Source of the DNA: Candidatus Sphingomonas phytovorans
GTDB taxonomy: Bacteria > Pseudomonadota > Alphaproteobacteria > Sphingomonadales > Sphingomonadaceae
Direction: 5' to 3'
Length of the DNA stretch: 64,000 bases
NCBI GenBank assembly: GCA_029202385.1
Contig: CP119314.1
Coordinates: 994,501-1,058,500, forward strand
Part shown: positions 45,205 through 54,300 of the stretch, one piece after another
Numbering within the stretch: position 1 is the stretch's first letter
How the letters are laid out: the number at the start of each line of letters is the position of its first letter
Translations under genes and position numbers: made by a program
Notes under the pieces: model-generated
The model's database searches: none
What the model was told of the DNA's origin: nothing
Seen by the model: only the letters and a program-made list of their open reading frames with translations

Positions 45205-45633
45205 ATGGCGAATGTCGCTGAAGGCCATGCAATTTCAACGCTTTTCCCGGTCGTTGCGGTTGCGCTGATCGATCGTGAGGGGCGGGTATTGGTGCAGCGC
45301 CGGCCCGCCGGGAAGATGATGGCGGGCTTGTGGGAATTCCCTGGCGGCAAGGTCGAGCCGTCCGAGACGCCGGAAACCGCGCTGGCCCGCGAACTCGCCG
45401 AGGAACTGGGGATCGTGGTTGACCCGGCTGCGCTTGAGCCGGCTGCCTTTGCCAGCGAACCGCTCGCGGGGCGGCATCTGCTGTTGCTGCTCTATATCTG
45501 CCGGGATTGGGCAGGGACACCCGATGCGCTTCATGCCGAGGAACTGCTCTGGTGCCGGCCAGAGCAGCTCTACGATCTTGCGATGCCGCCGGCGGATCTG
45601 CCGTTGATCGGTCGGTTGAAGGCGCTGGTTTGA
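45205..45633 (+). CDS. mutT: MutT-like NUDIX hydrolase
   Basis: 142 residues with a complete NUDIX box (GX5EX7REUXEEXGU) at residues 48-70: GGKVEPSETPETALARELAE and then ELGI. FPVVAVALIDREGRVLVQRR opens the domain. The arrangement is that of MutT, which removes 8-oxo-dGTP. The gene is divergent from the pilin gene. Confidence 0.92.
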   Translation: MANVAEGHAISTLFPVVAVALIDREGRVLVQRRPAGKMMAGLWEFPGGKVEPSETPETALARELAEELGIVVDPAALEPAAFASEPLAGRHLLLLLYICRDWAGTPDALHAEELLWCRPEQLYDLAMPPADLPLIGRLKALV

Positions 45634-45644
45634 ATTCTCGGGGA

Positions 45645-46487
45645 TCAGACCGTCGCGATACCCGAGAACCGGGTTTGCGTATTGCCCCCGATCCATATCT
45701 GGCCATCCGGATCGCGATCGACATGGACAAGCCCGTTGCGCCCGACGCAGCCGCCCTGCGTTGCCAGATAGGGCGCGGTGGCCCGTCTGCTGTCGATCAG
45801 CCACTGCGCCACCGAGGCATTGAGGCTGCCGGTCACCGGATCCTCTACCAGCCCGCCGAACGGATCGCTGAACAGCGCGCGGACTTCATAGGCGGCCGGA
45901 CTGCCCGGCGGATACAGGCCGACGACACCGATATCGATCCGAGTCGGGTGCGACCGCTCCGGCTGCACCGCCCGCACTGCCTCGGCCGAGGCCAGCATGA
46001 CGGCCACCCAGCCCGGTCCATTGTCCACCCATTGGGCGTCCACGACGTCGGAGACGTCGATCCGCAGCACGCCGGCGATCTCGGCCAGTTTCGCGCCGTC
46101 CACCGGGCCTGACCGCGTTATCGGCGGGGCGGCGAAAGCGAGGGAGCCTGCGCTCCGGCGGATTCGGACAAGGCCGGCACCGCATTCCTGCACGATCGCC
46201 CCTTCGGTTCGGGGTACGCCGCCGGCTTCAAGCCATGCGTGGCAGGTGCCGAGGGTCGGATGTCCCGCAAAGGGCAGTTCGCGTTCCAGCGTGAAGATGC
46301 GCACGCGATAATCGGCGCCCGGATCGGTGGGCGGCAGCAGGAATGTCGTCTCCGACAGGTTCAGCCAGCGGGCGATCCGCTGCATCAGCGCAGTGTCGAG
46401 GTCCGCCGACGTCGTAACCACCGCGAGCGGATTGCCGGAAAAGGCGCCGTCGCCGAATACGTCGATCATCTTGAAATCATGAGTCAC
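45645..46487 (-). CDS. PhzF-family isomerase/epimerase-like protein
   Basis: 280 residues from GTG 46487, eight bases after AGGAG. It has the PhzF fold pattern: KMIDVFGDGAFSGNPLAVV near the start, NLSETTFLLPP with the catalytic-type Glu, LPFAGHPTLGTCHAW, then DPVTGSLNASVAQW. PhzF proteins are isomerases with no cofactor; most members outside phenazine clusters have unknown substrates, and no other phenazine gene is here. It overlaps the upstream transporter gene by 11 bases. Confidence 0.88.
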   Translation of the reverse strand: MTHDFKMIDVFGDGAFSGNPLAVVTTSADLDTALMQRIARWLNLSETTFLLPPTDPGADYRVRIFTLERELPFAGHPTLGTCHAWLEAGGVPRTEGAIVQECGAGLVRIRRSAGSLAFAAPPITRSGPVDGAKLAEIAGVLRIDVSDVVDAQWVDNGPGWVAVMLASAEAVRAVQPERSHPTRIDIGVVGLYPPGSPAAYEVRALFSDPFGGLVEDPVTGSLNASVAQWLIDSRRATAPYLATQGGCVGRNGLVHVDRDPDGQIWIGGNTQTRFSGIATV

Positions 46488-47361
46488 TGGGGATTCTCCT
46501 CGTTGAGAAATGCCGGGCGCCGGCGACGCATGCAACCACCGCCAGAGTCGTCACGATCATTCCGGGCCCGATCGATTCGTGCAGCAGGGTCGCGGCGAGG
46601 CCGAGCCCGAACAGGGGCTGGAGAAGCTGGAGCTGGCCGACCGCCGCGGTCCCGCCGAGCGCGAGGCCACGATACCAGAACATGAAACCGATCAGCATGC
46701 TGAACAGCGAGACATAGCCGAGGCCGATCCAGGCGGGCAGGCCGACCGTCGACCAGGTCGGCCAGGGCAGCAAGCAGAGGATGCCGAGCATCACGGGGAG
46801 CGCCAGGGCGAGTGCCCAGCAGATCACCTGCCAGCCGCCCAGACGCCGCGACAGCACGGCGCCCTCCGCATAGCCCAGGCCGCAGACCAGGATCGCGGCC
46901 AGCATCAGCAGGTCTCCTGCCAGGCTCGAGGTCGTGCCGCGCATCAGGGCGAATCCGGCGATGAGCAGGCTGCCGAGCAGCGCGAACAGCCAGAAGCGGC
47001 GATCTGGCCGTTCGCCGCCCCGCAATACCGCGAAGCCGGCGGTGGCGAGCGGCAGCAGCCCGGTGAACACGATCGACCGGCCGGCGCTCATATGTTCGAG
47101 GGCAAGCGCCGAGAGCAACGGGAAGCCGACCACGACGCCGAGCGCGACGATGATCAGCGACCGGAGATCGCGCCGTTCCGGACGCGGCTGGCGCCATGTC
47201 GCAAGCAGTGCCAGCCCGATCGCGCCGGCGATCCCGGCGCGGATCAGGGTGAGGAACAGCGGGTCGATATCGCCGATCGCCACGCGCGTCGCCGGCAGCG
47301 AGCCGCTGAATACCAGCACCCCTGCGAACCCGCTCAGCCATCCATCTGTCGTACGATCCAT
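46477..47361 (-). CDS. EamA/DMT-superfamily transporter
   Basis: 294 residues with ten predicted helices in two EamA repeats: the first after SLPATRVAIGDIDPLFLTLIR, the second near WICLPAWIGLGYVSLFSMLI. It starts at ATG 47361 with AAGGAGCGAGCA ahead. Such carriers export metabolites or amino acids. It is co-transcribed with the PhzF-like gene and divergent from a MocR-type regulator that probably controls it. Confidence 0.9.
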   Translation of the reverse strand: MDRTTDGWLSGFAGVLVFSGSLPATRVAIGDIDPLFLTLIRAGIAGAIGLALLATWRQPRPERRDLRSLIIVALGVVVGFPLLSALALEHMSAGRSIVFTGLLPLATAGFAVLRGGERPDRRFWLFALLGSLLIAGFALMRGTTSSLAGDLLMLAAILVCGLGYAEGAVLSRRLGGWQVICWALALALPVMLGILCLLPWPTWSTVGLPAWIGLGYVSLFSMLIGFMFWYRGLALGGTAAVGQLQLLQPLFGLGLAATLLHESIGPGMIVTTLAVVACVAGARHFSTRRIPSDS

Positions 47362-47415
47362 TGCTCGCTCCTTCGCTGTGGCCATTGCGCGACGAGGAAG
47401 GATTGGTGATAGGGA

Positions 47416-47446
47416 CAGTGCAGTAAGCTTTGGACAAACTGTACTG
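47416..47446. promoter_or_regulatory. Inverted repeat between the DMT transporter and MocR genes
   Basis: CAGTGCAGT (47416-47424) and ACTGTACTG (47438-47446) are inverted with one mismatch and a 13-base spacer, midway between the divergent starts. It is a plausible operator for the MocR-type regulator. Confidence 0.5.
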
Positions 47447-47464
47447 CTTGATGCGGAGGTAAGC

Positions 47465-48856
47465 TTGGCGACCGGAATTCAGGCTGAAGGCACGCTGGTG
47501 GAGCGGGTGATGGGCGACGTCCGCCGGCGGATCGCGTCGCGGGCGTTGCAGCCGGGGGCGAAGCTGCCCTCGATTCGCCGCCTTGCGGAGAGCGCCGCCG
47601 TCTCCAAATCGACCGTCGTGGACGCCTATGAGCGGCTTGCCGCCGATGGCGCCATCGTGTCGCGCCGCGGCTCGGGTTTCTTCGTCGCGCAGCAGACCGC
47701 CCCGCTGTCGCTGGCTGACGTGACGCCCCGGCTTGACCGGGCGATCGATCCCCTCTGGGTCTCGCGCCAGTCGCTCGAGAGCGGCGATCATGTGTTGAAG
47801 CCGGGATGTGGCTGGCTGCCGCCGCACTGGCTGCCGGAGGATGAAGTGCGCCGGGCGCTGCGCGGGCTGTCACGCGCCGATGATGGCGCCCTGGCGGACT
47901 ATGGCACGCCGCTTGGCCTGCTGCCCCTCCGTCAGCTCCTGTCGCGACGGCTGGGGGAGAGGGGGGTGCCCGCCGGGGCCGACCAGATCATGCTGACCGA
48001 GAGCGGTACCCAGGCGATCGACCTGCTCTGCCGCCTGCTGATCGAGCCTGGCGACACCGTGCTGGTCGACGATCCCTGCTATTTCAATTTCCACGCCCTG
48101 TTGCGGGCACACCGCGCGAGGATCGTCAGTGTGCCGATGACGCCTGATGGGCCCGACATCACCGCCTTTGCGGCGGTGCTGGAGGCTCATCGGCCGCGCC
48201 TCTACATCACCAATTCAGCCATTCACAATCCGACCGGGGCGACGTTGTCGTTGCCCACCGCGCACCGTGTGCTCAACCTTGCCGAAGCGCATGACCTTGT
48301 CATCATCGAGGATGATATCTTCGCCGATTTCGAAGAGGAGCCGGCGCCCCGCCTTGCCGCGCTCGATGGTCTCGATCGGGTGATCCAGATCGGCAGCTTC
48401 TCCAAGACGCTCTCGGCGGCCGTCCGTTGCGGCTATATCGCGATCCGACGTGACTGGCTCGACCGGCTGATCGACCTGACGATCGCGACCTCCTTCGGCG
48501 CGGGGCGCCTGTCGAGCGAGCTGGTGCTGCGCGTGGTGCAGGACGGCAGCTATCGGCGGCACCTTCATGCCCTGCGGACCCGCCTCGCAACCGCGCGGCG
48601 GGATGTCGCGGATCGACTTGGCGAGATCGGCATCCGGCCCTGGATTCAGCCCAAAGCGGGCATGTTCCTGTGGTGCACCCTGCCGGACGGCCGGGACGCC
48701 GCCGATCTGGCGCGGGATGCCCTTGCCCGCGACGTGGTGCTGGCGCCCGGCAATGTCTTCAGCCTTTCGCAGTCGGCCGGCGGATATATGCGGGTGAATG
48801 TGACTCAGTGCGCCGATCCGGTGGCGTTCGAGGTGATGAGCAGGGCCCTGCGATAG
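47465..48856 (+). CDS. MocR/PdxR-type regulator (GntR DNA-binding plus aminotransferase-like domain)
   Basis: 463 residues from TTG 47465, which has a GGAGG site six bases ahead; longer in-frame starts run into the transporter gene. The GntR winged helix (about 15-80) contains ALQPGAKLPSIRRLAES and AVSKSTVVDAYERL. A fold-type I aminotransferase domain from about 110 follows, with GLLPLRQLLSRRLGERG, IHNPTGATLSL and the PLP-lysine motif QIGSFSKTLSAAVRCGYI near residue 310. Such regulators sense PLP-linked amino compounds; its likely targets are the divergent transporter and PhzF-like genes. Confidence 0.9.
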   Translation: MATGIQAEGTLVERVMGDVRRRIASRALQPGAKLPSIRRLAESAAVSKSTVVDAYERLAADGAIVSRRGSGFFVAQQTAPLSLADVTPRLDRAIDPLWVSRQSLESGDHVLKPGCGWLPPHWLPEDEVRRALRGLSRADDGALADYGTPLGLLPLRQLLSRRLGERGVPAGADQIMLTESGTQAIDLLCRLLIEPGDTVLVDDPCYFNFHALLRAHRARIVSVPMTPDGPDITAFAAVLEAHRPRLYITNSAIHNPTGATLSLPTAHRVLNLAEAHDLVIIEDDIFADFEEEPAPRLAALDGLDRVIQIGSFSKTLSAAVRCGYIAIRRDWLDRLIDLTIATSFGAGRLSSELVLRVVQDGSYRRHLHALRTRLATARRDVADRLGEIGIRPWIQPKAGMFLWCTLPDGRDAADLARDALARDVVLAPGNVFSLSQSAGGYMRVNVTQCADPVAFEVMSRALR

Positions 48857-48863
48857 GGGCGCT

Positions 48864-49676
48864 TCAGTGCATCAGGCGTCCGCCGGCGAGGTCCAGGGTG
48901 GCGCCGGTCACCCAGCCGGCGCTGTCCGACGCAAGGAACAATGTCATGGCCGCGACGTCCGCAGGCGACCCGAGGCGGCGGATCGGGTGGCTCGCGGCAA
49001 CCTGCTCCTGCACTGCCGGCGGCATGTGCGCGGCCGTCCGGTCGGTAAGAATGGCCGATGGGGAGATGCAATTGACCCGCACGCCGGCCGGGCCGAATTC
49101 CTGGGCCGCCTGTTGAGTCAGGTGGATGATCCCCGCCTTGGCGACACCGTAGCCGAGCGGGGCGGGCGACGGGGCGCGGCCCGCGGTCGACGCCATGGTG
49201 ATCGCCGCGCCCCCGCCATCCTGCTTGAGGCCGGCCGCGAAGACCTTGAGGGTGAGAAAGGTCGCCGTCAGGTTGTTGTCCAGGCTTGAACGCCATGCCG
49301 CTTCGGTGACCTCTTCCAGGGGCCCGGGCCTGCTTTCCCCGCCGCCAGCGAACGCCACGAGGATATCGAGCTTCCGTTCGCGGCGCATGAAGTCCGCGCG
49401 GGCTGCTTCCAGGTCGGCCAGGATCGCGCAATCGGCGCGTAGCGCGGCATGTCCGGGGGAGATCGAAACGAGGGATCGCAGAACGGCATCGAGCCGGGCT
49501 GCGTCGCGTCCCGTCACGGTGACTCGAACGCCGTTATGCGCCAGCCACCGGGCAGTTTCGGCGCCGATGCCGCCGGAGCCTCCGGTTACCAGTGCGGTCT
49601 TGCCTGCAAGATCGGGATAGGTCGGAATGCCGGGTCCGGCGATGTCCGGTCGAGCGGATGAGGCTGGATTAGACAT
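48864..49676 (-). CDS. Short-chain dehydrogenase/reductase
   Basis: 270 residues. NAD(P)-binding TGGSGGIGAETARWL near residue 31, a structural segment FAGGGESRPG, and the catalytic YGVAK near residue 176 with its Ser in MASTAG. The C-terminal part (GSPADVAAMTLFLASDSAGW) is of classical SDR type. Substrate unknown. Its start overlaps the upstream membrane-protein gene by eight bases. Confidence 0.92.
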   Translation of the reverse strand: MSNPASSARPDIAGPGIPTYPDLAGKTALVTGGSGGIGAETARWLAHNGVRVTVTGRDAARLDAVLRSLVSISPGHAALRADCAILADLEAARADFMRRERKLDILVAFAGGGESRPGPLEEVTEAAWRSSLDNNLTATFLTLKVFAAGLKQDGGGAAITMASTAGRAPSPAPLGYGVAKAGIIHLTQQAAQEFGPAGVRVNCISPSAILTDRTAAHMPPAVQEQVAASHPIRRLGSPADVAAMTLFLASDSAGWVTGATLDLAGGRLMH

Positions 49677-50064
49677 AGCGTGCGACCGCCATGCAGACGG
49701 CCGTCACCATCAGGAGCCCGGCCGAGACCCGGTAGATCGGTGCGAGAGACGCGGGTGCGGCCGCATCGGGGGAGCTTGCAGTGCGTAGCGCAGGCCCAGC
49801 GCCAATCGCCTGGACAGCCAGAGCGAGCAGCGCGGCTGCGATTCCCAGGCTCAACACCTTTTCCGGATCTCCCCACCCACCGGCATGGGTCAGGTGCCAG
49901 AGTATTGCGCCGGCAACCGTGGCGACGATCGCCGCGCCCATCTGCGGCCTGAACAGGCGCGCGGCCCCGACGCCACCGTTCCGCGCCAGCACGAAAGTCG
50001 TGCCGGCCCAGAAGATCGATGAAAGGACGTGAAACGACAGGACAATGATCAGGAACCACGGCAT
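49669..50064 (-). CDS. Four-helix integral membrane protein
   Basis: 131 residues from ATG 50064 with GGAGGAGACGTCC ahead. Four predicted helices; the first contains FLIIVLSFHVLSSIFWAG, with a His that could bind haem or metal as in CopD/DUF2269-like membrane proteins, but the family is not certain. It overlaps the SDR gene by eight bases, so they form an operon. Confidence 0.78.
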   Translation of the reverse strand: MPWFLIIVLSFHVLSSIFWAGTTFVLARNGGVGAARLFRPQMGAAIVATVAGAILWHLTHAGGWGDPEKVLSLGIAAALLALAVQAIGAGPALRTASSPDAAAPASLAPIYRVSAGLLMVTAVCMAVARYV

Positions 50065-50106
50065 GGACGTCTCCTCCAACGGCACTGGAGTGCCGGGCAT
50101 ATTGAG

Positions 50107-50121
50107 TATACAGGTTGTATA
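50107..50121. promoter_or_regulatory. Inverted repeat TATACA-GGT-TGTATA at the TetR start
   Basis: A perfect six-base inverted repeat with a three-base spacer ends three bases before the ATG of the TetR gene, in the divergent gap to the SDR/membrane-protein operon. Its position suits an autorepression operator. Confidence 0.55.
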
Positions 50122-50124
50122 GTT

Positions 50125-50742
50125 ATGTCCAAGCCCGACCCTGCGTCAAGACCTTATGCAAGCGCCAAGCGGAGCGCGAAGGCTGCTGAAACCCGGGAGA
50201 AGCTGATCGCGGCCGCCGCCGCGGTGCTCCGCGATCAGGGGGCCGCCGCTCTGTCGCTCGAAGCGGTCGCGAGCGTTGCGGGCGTGACGCGCCTGACGGT
50301 CTATCATCAGTTCGGGTCCCGCCGGGGGCTGCTCGAGGCGCTGTTCGATCGCCTGGCCGAAGCGGGTGGGATGATGGACATTGCCTCGGCGATGGGCGCA
50401 CCCGACCCTCGGGACGGTCTGGCGAGGCTCGTGAAGGTTTTTTGCGTTTTCTGGAGTTCCGACGACAGCCTTGCAGGGCTCTACGCCGTGGCGGGGATCG
50501 ACCCGGAACTGATGGAGGGGCTCAACGCCCGAAACGCGCGTCGGCGTGAGCTTCTTGCCGCGCTGGTCAGCCGTTTTGGAGGACGCGATGCGGCGGCCGA
50601 GCAGGATGTCATCGACATATTGTTCGCGCTGACCGGCTTTGGGATGTTCCGGGCGATGGCTGGCGGCGGCCGGAGCCCGGATGCTGTGTGCACCTTGCTG
50701 CAGGCGCTGTGCGACCAGACCCTGGCGCAGTTCGCGATCTGA
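50125..50742 (+). CDS. TetR-family transcriptional regulator
   Basis: 205 residues from ATG 50125. The HTH occupies about residues 22-70, with AVLRDQGAAALSLEAVASV and then GVTRLTVYHQFGSRRGLLEAL; a C-terminal domain of the TetR_C type follows. It is divergent from the SDR/membrane-protein pair and probably represses it. The palindrome at 50107-50121 lies where the ribosome site would be, and no good Shine-Dalgarno was seen. Confidence 0.9.
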   Translation: MSKPDPASRPYASAKRSAKAAETREKLIAAAAAVLRDQGAAALSLEAVASVAGVTRLTVYHQFGSRRGLLEALFDRLAEAGGMMDIASAMGAPDPRDGLARLVKVFCVFWSSDDSLAGLYAVAGIDPELMEGLNARNARRRELLAALVSRFGGRDAAAEQDVIDILFALTGFGMFRAMAGGGRSPDAVCTLLQALCDQTLAQFAI

Positions 50743-51294
50743 TCGAGCGACGGCAATAAAACGAAGCTATCCAGATCGAAGTCGATGACATAATTCGTTT
50801 CTTTCGGCGCGATGTTCGTGCCGGGGGCTGTCGGCCGACGAACCTGGTTTCGTGCGCCACAGTCTTGAAATGCCTGTAATCAGATTTCGCTGTCACGTCG
50901 CGCCGGGGATGGCGATGACTTGCATGCATGCGAGCTCCTTGGTGAATGATACCTCGCTGGCGCTGCTTCTATTATTTAAGTTGCGAGATGGATATTTTTC
51001 GTGAATGCACAAGTTTCTTTGGGCAATTTACTTTTATCGTAAATATTATACCAAAGTATAATAGTAGTATGGTGAACAAAATGAGGCGCACTCATTATTC
51101 ATGTGTTTGTTCCATATTGATATGCTCCGTTTTAGATGAGTTATTAACGGTAATGGACTAATTTTTATTGTGATGATTTGGTGCTAAGTAATGATCCATT
51201 AAGAAATGAAGTTCAGGTTCACTGCGGGTCAAGCAAGGCTCATGGAGTGAGGTAGCTTCGTGAATTAGTGGTTTCGGGAGAATAACGAAGTCTC
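50743..51294. other. AT-rich leader upstream of the autotransporter adhesin
   Basis: Over 500 bases without a supported gene. From about 50945 the composition turns strongly AT-rich, unlike flanking DNA. It contains a perfect 8-base-arm palindrome at 51044-51063 (loop CAAA) and must hold the promoter of the adhesin gene. A silencer-type nucleoid protein binding there is a possibility only. Confidence 0.6.
51044..51063. promoter_or_regulatory. AT-rich palindrome TATTATAC-CAAA-GTATAATA
   Basis: Perfect eight-base arms around CAAA, about 250 bases before the adhesin start codon. It could be a regulator site in the promoter region or a weak terminator. Confidence 0.4.
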
Positions 51295-51311
51295 ACTCTC
51301 TTCAGGAGAGT
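51295..51311 (+). promoter_or_regulatory. Hairpin that covers the adhesin ribosome binding site
   Basis: ACTCTC (51295-51300) pairs perfectly with GAGAGT (51306-51311) around TTCAG, and the AGGAG site (51304-51308) lies in the loop and 3' arm. The start codon is five bases further on. This could restrain translation in a temperature- or factor-dependent way. Confidence 0.5.
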
Positions 51312-51315
51312 AAAG

Positions 51316-54300
51316 ATGCGTATCGTTATTAAAAGGGGTCGCGCTCGCCTTGGGTTGGACTCTTCAAATCAATATTCTTCGGATAGCCGTAGGCCATCAG
51401 GTAAAAGCCTGTCCGTCATTGCTGTTCTGCTCAGTTCGGCATGTTTCACGGCAGAGGCTAATGCCCAGGCAGGAACGCCCAACCTCGTAAGCGCTTGCTC
51501 GGGCGTCAGCCTGCCGCGTTCCGTGGTGACGGGGATCATGACGCCCGTGATCAACGGTGTCGTCACGCCGATACAAGGTACGGTGAATCCGATCCTTGGC
51601 GCGGTCGGCGGCCTGCTTGGCATACCGAACCTCAATATCGATACGGTGACCCTGCTCAACAACGCAGCTTCAGGCGCGCCGATCACGCTGCAGGTTCTCA
51701 ACGCCAACGGCACCGTGGTTGGCCCGGCCGATCGCTGCGATCTGCAGGCTGATTCGTTCGGCCTCAATACCCAGGGCGGCATCTCCATCGGCGGCAATCG
51801 CATCACCGGCCTGGGAACGAACGGTCGCGAGGCGGTGGCCGGCGAGATCAACTCGATCGCTTTCGGCAACTCCGCGGCAACTGATGCGACGTCGGCCAAT
51901 TCGATCGCGCTTGGAACGGCTGCGATCGTTGGCCCGAACGCGGCCGGCGGCATCGCCTTCGGCGCTGGCGCTCATGTAACCGCGGCCAACAGCATCGCAC
52001 TCGGTACCAATGCGCTCGCCAGCAGGGGGGCGCTCGCCGGTTATACGGCGCTCGGGCTGACCACGCCGCAGACGTCGGTCGGCGAATTCTCCGTCGGTGC
52101 CGCCGGCGCTGAGCGCCAGATCACCAATGTGGCGGCCGGCTCGGCACCGACTGACGCAGTCAACGTCGCCCAGCTCTCGGGTGTTGCCGCTCAACTGGGC
52201 GGCCTTTCCAATTCTGCCGTGCTTTATGACGGCGTCGACAAGAGCAAGGTCACGCTCGGCGGCGCTGCCGGCACGACGATCACCAACCTCGCGCCCGGCG
52301 CGCTTACGGCGGCGTCGACCGACGCGGTCAACGGCAGCCAGTTGTTCGCGACGAACGGCAATGTCACGACCGTCACCAACGCCGTCACCAACCTGACCAC
52401 CAACATCCAGAATGGCTCGGTCGGCACGGTCCAATATTCCAACCCCGCGACGCCGACGGTGCCGAATGGCGGGACACCCACCAACGACCTCGCCCTGGTC
52501 GGTGCGGCACCAGGCGCGGTCGGCCTGCACAATGTCCGCGACGGCGTCATTGCGGCCGGGTCGACTGACGCGATCAACGGCGGGCAGTTCAACACGCTGA
52601 ACAATCAGGTCGGCACGCTCAGCACCCTCGCTGTCCAGTATGACGATGCCACCAAGGCACGGGTGACATTCGGTGGCACCGGGGCACCCGCCGTGGTGCT
52701 CGGCAACGTGGCGGCCGGCCTGCTGGCGACGGGGTCGACCGAAGCGGTGAATGGCGGGCAGCTCGTGGCGCTCGGCAACACCACGGCGGCGGCGCTTGGC
52801 GGCGCCACGACCTATAATCCCGCGACGAACAGCCTGCAGACCAGCCTCAGCTATGGCGGCGCCAATTATGGCAGCGTCCAGGGTGTCTTCAGCGCCATCG
52901 ACGGGGCGGTGAACGGCGGTGCCGGCATCCGCTACTTCCATGTCCAGTCGGCGCTCGGCGACTCGACGGTCTCGGGCACCGACAGCATCGCGATCGGTCC
53001 TTTGGCCAATGCCTCGGCCGCCAACAGCGTCGCACTCGGCACCAATGCGCTCGCGGGCAGGGGAGCGCTTGCCGGCTATACGGCGCTCGGGCTGACCACG
53101 CCCCAGACGTCGGTCGGCGAGATATCGGTCGGTGCTGCCGGTGCTGAGCGCCAGATCACCAATGTGGCGGCCGGATCGGCTGCTACTGATGCGGTGAACG
53201 TCGCCCAGCTGACCGGTGTCGCCAATCAGGTGACGTCGCTCGGTGCGACGTCGGTGCAATATGATGCCATCGACAAGAGCAAGGTCACGCTCGGCGGCGC
53301 TGCCGGCACGACGATCACCAATCTCGCGCCCGGTGCGCTCACGGCGGCGTCGACCGACGCGGTCAACGGCAGCCAGTTGTTCGCGACGAACGGCAATGTC
53401 ACGACCGTCACCAACGCCGTCACCAACCTGACCACCAACATCCAGAATGGCTCGGTCGGCACGGTCCAATATTCCAACCCCGCGACGCCGACGGTGCCGA
53501 ATGGCGGGACACCCACCAACGACCTCGCCCTGGTCGGTGCAGCACCAGGCGCGGTCGGCCTGCACAATGTCCGCGACGGCGTCATTGCGGCGGGATCGAC
53601 TGACGCGATCAACGGCGGCCAGTTCAACACGCTCAACAATCAGGTCGGCACGCTCAGCACCCTCGCTGTCCAGTATGACGATGCCACCAAGGCACGGGTG
53701 ACGTTCGGTGGCACCGGGGCACCCGCCGTGGTGCTCGGCAATGTGGCGGCCGGCCTGTTGGCGACGGGGTCGACCGAAGCGGTGAATGGCGGGCAGCTCG
53801 TGGCGCTCGGCAACACCACGGCGGCGGCGCTCGGTGGGGCTACGATCTATAGTCCCGCGACGAACAGCCTGCAGACCAGCCTCAGCTATGGCGGCGCCAA
53901 TTATGGCAGCGTCCAGGGTGTCTTCAGCGCGATCGACGGGGCGGTGAACGGCGGGGCGGGCATCCGCTACTTCCATGTCCAGTCGGCGCTCGGCGACTCG
54001 ACGGTCTCGGGCACCGACAGCATCGCGATCGGGCCGCTGGCCAATGCCACGGCCGCCAACAGCGTCGCACTCGGCACCAATGCGCTCGCGGGCAGGGGAG
54101 CGCTTGCCGGCTATACGGCGCTAGGGCTGACCACGCCCCAGACGTCGGTCGGCGAGATATCGGTCGGTGCCGCCGGTGCTGAGCGTCAGATCACCAATGT
54201 GGCGGCCGGATCGGCGGCCACCGACGCGGTGAACGTCGCCCAGCTAACCGGTGTCGCCAATCAGGTGACATCGCTCGGTGCGACGTCGGTGCAATATGAT

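Noticed and set aside
46484..47827. A 447-codon minus-strand frame through the transporter
   Set aside because: Overlaps in a different frame with a transporter showing clear helices; composition is Arg-rich as expected of a shadow.
50946..51161. A 71-codon frame in the AT-rich leader of the adhesin
   Set aside because: No ribosome site and no recognisable family; the region looks like promoter/leader DNA.
51670..53976. A 768-codon open frame on the minus strand within the adhesin gene
   Set aside because: It is the antisense shadow of the repeats; high GC and repetition keep it open, and it shows no family motifs or ribosome site.
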